Source: Stercorarius parasiticus
Lineage: Eukaryota > Chordata > Aves > Charadriiformes > Stercorariidae
Direction: 5' to 3'
Length of the DNA stretch: 64,000 nucleotides
Assembly: GCA_013396915.1 (NCBI GenBank)
Contig: VWZL01002558.1
Span: 1,055,021-1,119,020, forward strand
Part shown: one piece after another, positions 58,401 through 64,000 of the stretch
Layout of the letters: each line of letters starts with the position of its first letter
Numbering within the stretch: the stretch's first letter is position 1
Made by a program: the position numbers and the translations under genes
The notes under the pieces: model-generated
Database searches by the model: none
What the model was told of the DNA's origin: nothing
What the model saw: the letters and a program-made list of their open reading frames with translations, nothing else

Positions 58401-61400
58401 TAAGGTTCTGTCAGATTAAATTGACCTCTGGTAACCCAAAGGACAATTATGAGCTTACAATCACTGTGATTATTTTTTCCCCGGCATTGTTGCAAGAACC
58501 CCGGTTAGAGGTAATGTGATAATTTAGGACTGTTATGTAAGGCTGTCTCCTTGCCACAGGATAGTGCTTCAAGCGCTGCTACAATTTGGGGCAATGCTAT
58601 TCCTAATGCCTGGTAAGTGAGGTATGTGATTAAGTAATCATTGATTTTTTTTTTTTTTTTTTTTTTTGGGAAATTTTTGTAGCACTATCACTAGTTTCGT
58701 ATCGCCTGTCAATTCATTGCTCATTGAAGCGCAGATGGTTGCAGGCAGACAAATAAACACAAAGCAAACAGAGAGGTTAAAGCTGGTGACCAGCGTGAGA
58801 AATGTAAATAGAAGGAAGGCAAAAAGCTTATTTTCCAGGTTGTCTTACAGCTCTGACTTGCTGCTTGGTAAAGCAGAAATTTTTTTTTTTGAGTAGTCTG
58901 TGTCAATGCCATCTGAACAGGAACTGAGCTACGCAGACTTTGGGTGCTTCTGCAACACAAATAGTTTGAGTCATATTACATATCTCAAATATTTTGCTCA
59001 GAAGCAGTAAGGCATATGCCCAGTCTGGATGTCATCTGAGGGATGCCTGGAAGGCATGTCTGGCAGGCTTATACCAATATCATCGCAGATCGATGTACGC
59101 ACTGGTAGCTTGTAACTGGTAAGACACAATGTCAGGCCTTGTGGATTTTGACTTCCACAAGAGGCATATTACTGATGAATTAAGATTGCTTTTTTTGCAA
59201 TTAGAATCATCGAAACCTCAGTGGTTTTTTTCCCCTTTTTCCTGCCCTTAACATTGCCTTAGATCTTTAACAGAGATATTTCTATTTTTTTCAGAAGAGA
59301 TGATGTAGTCAAATGGAAGTGATTGCAAGATATTTCTGATAAGTCACTTGCTGTGTTGCCACATCTGTTGCATCAGCTATTACTCATGTGCCTATTTGTT
59401 TATTACTCTTCTAGAAAGAACAGGAGTGAAGCGGGACTAACAAAGCTATGCAAGCCGATATTTATAGTTCAGTTGTTGAATCAAAATTAAAAAACCCTCA
59501 AAAACTTGAAATAGAAATCTTTTTGCTGAAACCACATTTGACATGTTGTATTCAATTCAGAACGAAATTGAGTGAGTTGTTTTGGGCACCTCTAAGCGAA
59601 GACAAAGAAATCTAGGTATGGTTTACAAACTGATAATGTAAATCCATTCCCTTTGGTTTTATCGAGTAGATCCATTACATTTTATTCTCCAGGAAGTGAG
59701 AGATTCAAGTTTGTTTTCTCCTTTATAAAGCTGCTTGGAGTAAGGGAGGTTTTACTGTGCCTTGTTTTATTTTCTCTCTTTGGTTTGTTCTGCTTTGCAA
59801 TTTTAGTGAATTGAACATCCGTCACAGCAGACTGCTATCCTGGTGCACGTTTTCCATATAGGTGCCTTAATCTGTAGGCTGGAGGTTTTCCTGCTCCTTC
59901 TGTTCCTAGATCTTATCTCCTTGCAAATGGAGAGGCTTAGGAAGAGGGCTGGAATCCTCACCTTGGTGTTTAGTGTACACCTTTGGGGGTGAGACCCTGC
60001 TTCAAATTCAACGTCCACTTAAGTCAGGACAAGGATATACGCGTGGGTGTCTCCAATCTGTAATATAGGCTCCCTGAGTGCTACGAAATGAGATGGTCTG
60101 GGCCAAGTCTTCTGGTGCAGCTGTTCCAGTTAGGAACTGGGACGCCCTCCTGGTGGTACGAACCCAGGTGTTGTCTCCTACTAACCTCTCGCTGACGTGC
60201 CAAGCTCCTGAACTCGGGCATAACTTTCACGGGCTGGGAAGCTCTTCTGCCAGAAAAAACGCCAGCCCTGAGTACGCTCCTGGGCTGCCGTGGTGTGACC
60301 ACCTACCATCACACAGAGGGCACGTGAGGGGCACAGCTCAGCCAGGGATGCTAACTGCAGTGTCTGGGATGGGAATACTGGGGAGTGGGGGGCTATAGTT
60401 CCCAGAGGCAGCCCTTCCAGATTCATGCTGAACCATCCAGTAAGGTGGGTATAGACTAGCTCTACTTGAGTGGCCACATTTATCCAGCTCCTTCTCCTAA
60501 TTCACCTGTCTGTTTAGAAAAGATAGATGATTTTCCCACAATGCATCTGCGGAAAATTGAAAAGAAACACTTATTTTACCGTAGTGCAGAGAGAAACAGG
60601 TTATGCCCTTCTGAAATGTTGGTTTTGCAACAGTTGAGTACACTTGAGTGGACATAAAAATCTTAATGCTATTTCACAGTGTAACTAATTTCACTCAGGT
60701 TGGGTTTACTTAAGAGAAATAAACTCAGGTTATGTGTATGAGAGTTATTTCTGCAGTGAACACGTGATTTTTTTTTTTCATACCTTTCTTTACACAGGGA
60801 ATAATAAATTATACTCTTAAATAGAATGAGACAGAAGTCAATGCTGCTTTTGAAAATTGGATGTTGGCTCAAAGATTGCTTATCCAGTGTCTGGAAACTA
60901 AACAAAAGTTTGAGTTCAAGTCACTGAGAAGATTCTGCTGAAATCCATTTCAAGTCCTTTGGCACAAAGCATGCAGGCGGAAATATTTCCTTGGCAGTTA
61001 ACTAACACTTCTCCTCTTGCCCCTGGTACCGTGGCCGATTCAAATTTGTGCAGCTCCTATAATTACACCCCACCCTCTCCAAACCCAAAGGACACATGAA
61101 ATGAAGAAATGATAGGAAAAAGGCCACATGCCATAATAATTACTATCATTTGTTCTGTTATTCCCTTGCTTTCTGGCTCGGTGTTTGAGGCTTGACGTTA
61201 ATTTGCTTGTATAACTAAAGGTGTTTCCTCTGCTTGATTATGCTAGCTATGATTTCTAAACATCCTTGAAATTATTTGCCATAACGTCTCTCCTCATCAT
61301 GATATTACTTTAATTTGAGCCACTTATAGATAGTGCTTCTTTCTATTTTGGAACAGAAACTGTTGGGAGCCAGAAAAATACGTGTTTGTTTGCCTTTCTA

Positions 61401-63179
61401 TTTTTGGTTTGAAATTGCTGGAAGCCAGTAGGTGGGTTTTTATTTTCTGTTTTAAGATTTTATTTTCAAACTAAAACAAATATTATGTATGAGGATTGGC
61501 ACATATCTTACACTACTGGTTTTAGTAACAGGAAAAAGTTCTTGTTAGAAATTCTTCTGAAGTGTGGCTCTATTTCTGGAAATCCTTTCTTGCGCACTTC
61601 GATAGAGTCTTGTATCCTCTCCCGTTTCACCGAATGATTCTTTCATACACAGAGGGGTGAGTTTTATAGGAACTGTGCTGGGACTAAAAAGTTGTTGTGT
61701 TGTCTTTCATCTTGTGCACTGCACTGAGTCTTTCATCATCCAGCCAAAGGAAAATCATGTAAGGAGTTGACTATTTGTTGTGTATGCCAAATAAAGTCAC
61801 CTGAACTGTCACCTAAATGGATAACTGCTAATTTTGTTTGTCTTTGGAAAATAAACCCTAGAATCTGCTGTTGGACTGCACATATTTTGCTCTCCAAAAG
61901 GAGAGCAATTCATTATAGAATCTCCAGTATGAGATCCCATCCTGCTCGGGAGAGTGGGCATATTAGCTAATTAGCTAATTAGAAGTCTCAGAAAACACTG
62001 GGGAATAGTTCAGCCAAATTTAAATCAAATTCTTATAGATTTCTTTCAAAGTAAAACTCAAAACAAATGAAAAGCGCTGCCCCCAGTTTTACTTATTTAT
62101 TCTCTACTCATTCCCTAAACCCCTCCCCCTCTCCCCTAAACTCCAAACTACATCCATGAGTTTTTTTCTGTTTATTTCTTACAAAAGCTTGGATAACATT
62201 GAGTTAGTGTTCTTTAGCACTGATTGACTTCTAAATGGGTAAAATCAGGTCACATAACATAGTATTATCTTTGGAAAAGATCTTTTTTTCAGGGGGTGAT
62301 AGAGTCGGAAGGGTAAAGTTGGCAGGTCAAAAGTGTATTAACACATCTTTTTTTACTCTACCGTCAAGACTTATGTTATATGAAAATAAAATACAGAACT
62401 TAAGGAAAAAAACCTTTCTCTTTTTGCAGCTTTCCCACTAAACTTTGAAACCATTCATGGAAGCTGATGGCAACGCTCTTGTAAGTATAATTGAAGTTAT
62501 GCCAGAGTTACTGGTCCACTGAAGAGGTATGTTGAGGTTCTGTCCTTGTAATCATACAAGACTGTGGATAACATCAATATCTAAACAAGGTGTTGCTTAT
62601 GGGCCAGGCTAAGGCTACCACAGGCTGCCCCGGTTCTGCTCTAAGGGTGAAATGAAGTCTATTGTGTGGGCCTGATGCCACTTCCAAGTCCTACCCCTCA
62701 ACAGATGAGAAAGCAGTAACTTAGGACTCATAAACTTAGCAAAGGCTTTTCTTAACCATCTATCTAAACCTTGAGAAGCTTGAGGAAAATACAGCTCTGT
62801 AGAAGGTGAACTATTGATCATATCAGCCTTTGGTTCTTTCTCAGACTCACATGTTGTGACATGAGACGTGAAGTCCGGTCTTTAGGATTAGCCCAGTGCC
62901 GCTGCTTTTGCTTGTAGAACAATTTTTTTCTTTCCCCCTAAACAGCCTCATACTCTCATTTCATCCCATTTTTTTTCTCCTGAGGAGTCTGCAGGCTGCA
63001 AGTCCCTCAGTCTCTAGGCAGAAGCATCCCCTGGGGTGATCCTCAACTGCTCCTGGCAGCTCCCCAAGGGGATGCTGCCCACCCTAGTTTGGTTCCCAGC
63101 AATGATTGCTCAAGGCTACCCATTTGGAAGAGAGGCTGGAAACATGTAGCCTCCATGATATATATTTGCAAATCCTTGC
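55446..63179. other. Intergenic DNA without recognised gene
   Basis: Mostly AT-rich. It contains a small GC-rich hairpin-like patch near 56540-56610, a T-run of 23 at 58645-58667, doubled TTAGCTAA at 61963-61978, and a possibly conserved AT-rich stretch at 61060-61300. No PH-domain exon of the expected neighbour IPCEF1 was seen. A minus-strand open frame at 58057-58326 reads like decayed repeat protein but was not identified. Confidence 0.5.
58645..58667 (+). repeat. T homopolymer of 23
   Basis: An uninterrupted run of 23 T. There is no A-rich retrocopy body beside it. Confidence 0.9.
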
Positions 63180-64000
63180 TGTCAGGCAAGGACAAGGTAA
63201 GGGGAGCCACAGGGGTGTGGGCCCGAGGAAGCAGCTGCTAATGAGTGTGAATAGCTGCCCTTGACCCAGGGTGCCTGGAGCCTTTGATGAAGCTGCCTCT
63301 GATTAGGGAGGGTCAAGCACCCTTTAACTGTGCTCCGGAGGGACCTACCTAAGATCTAGACCAAGAGGGTGGAAAACAGACCCAGCAGTTTGTGCATCAG
63401 GGTGTGAAGGAGTGAAGTAAGGGGGCCTCAGTTGAAATTGTGCTGCTGTAACAGTCATAAGTGTGGTGGTAACAGGGCAGTTTCCCCAACAGATGTGGCA
63501 GCAGCTGTCCCTGCCAGGACAGAGGCTTCCACACAGACTGAGCTTGAGATGGTGGATGCAGGCCTCCAGTCCCAGGCTGCAAGAAATTCTTGAGACCTCT
63601 CTCTGAGGCCAGGAGAGATGTCCCTCTGCCCTGCAGGAGGTGTGCCATCTTGGAGGAGCTGTGCTGCCAAGTGGAGGAGATACAGGAGAAAGTAAACAGG
63701 CTGTGCAGTATCAGAGAAGATGAAAGTGAGATAGGGTCTTCTCTGAGACACAACAGCTTGAAGACCCTCAGTCCCCACCTGCAATGGAGAAGGAGGTAGT
63801 GTCTACCCCCGCTGTTAAAGTAAGCAAAACCTCTGGAGAAGGGGAAGGATGGAAGTCAATGACTTCTAGTACCAAAAGGAAGACTCCTGCCCCACCTAAG
63901 AACTTGCAGCTGCAAAATCGGTTGACTGCCCTCAGAATTGAAGAGGAGCCAGACATACCTACTGGCAAAGGACCTGGTTCACCTAACTGTAAACCATGCA
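63180..64000 (+). mobile_element. CR1 LINE, 5' region with decayed ORF1, runs off the window
   Basis: The + strand encodes recognisable CR1 ORF1 pieces in changing frames: an ASTQTELEMVD segment near 63525-63555; CRRCAILEELCCQVEEIQEK and VNRLCSIREDESEIG at about 63634-63741; and QLQNRLTALRIEEEP near 63905-63955. The last frame is open to the window end. The Cys-x-x-Cys/coiled-coil block followed by the NR-A-EEE segment is typical of CR1 ORF1. Stops (for example near 63591) and frame changes show it is not functional. CR1 copies normally keep only the 3' end, so this one may be nearly full-length beyond the window. The left boundary is approximate. Confidence 0.78.

Noticed and set aside
10644..64000. 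IPCEF1, the expected downstream neighbour
   Set aside because: I looked for its PH-domain exons (RRISCKDLG and W-K-K-F/Y-W type segments) and found none. Untranslated first exons could still be here but cannot be recognised by eye.

Overview
This window is vertebrate, almost certainly avian, nuclear DNA. Coding exons are short and sparse and sit in long AT-rich introns. The dispersed repeats are CR1-type LINE fragments plus two LTRs that look like the ERVL-type LTRs common in birds. I saw no bacterial operons, ribosome binding sites, CRISPR arrays, tRNA or rRNA genes. The species cannot be fixed from the sequence; a neoavian bird is the best guess, from the LTR types.

The only gene I recognise with confidence is the 3' half of CNKSR3 (connector enhancer of kinase suppressor of Ras 3) on the + strand, 1724-9635. 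Six coding exons, joined by phase-compatible introns, encode the last 312 residues: the second half of the PDZ domain, the proline-rich and basic central region, and the family C-terminus ending in LKLLTH. The 5' exons (SAM, CRIC and the first half of PDZ) lie upstream of the window. The intron after exon 7751-7840 starts with GC, and the terminal exon holds an in-frame internal donor that could allow splicing past the stop codon.

From about 10.6 kb to the end no known gene is recognisable. In mammals the next gene in this direction is IPCEF1; its PH-domain exons were not found here, so it probably starts beyond or late in the window. Repeats in this part are CR1 fragments at 12.08-12.66, 23.3-23.6, 41.05-41.42, 41.59-42.19 and 55.25-55.45 kb. 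At 33.9-37.7 kb there is a nested block: an ancient CR1 copy interrupted by two LTRs. At 63.2-64 kb there is a CR1 copy that retains the rarely kept ORF1 end and runs off the window.

The least explained signals are a CpG-dense islet at 46.34-46.54 kb, a 52-base exon-like segment at 47054-47105 behind a strong acceptor, and a 144-codon open frame at 53358-53793 that also follows an acceptor. The last two join in frame and could be parts of one undescribed transcript. A 33-base assembly gap lies at 21911-21943.
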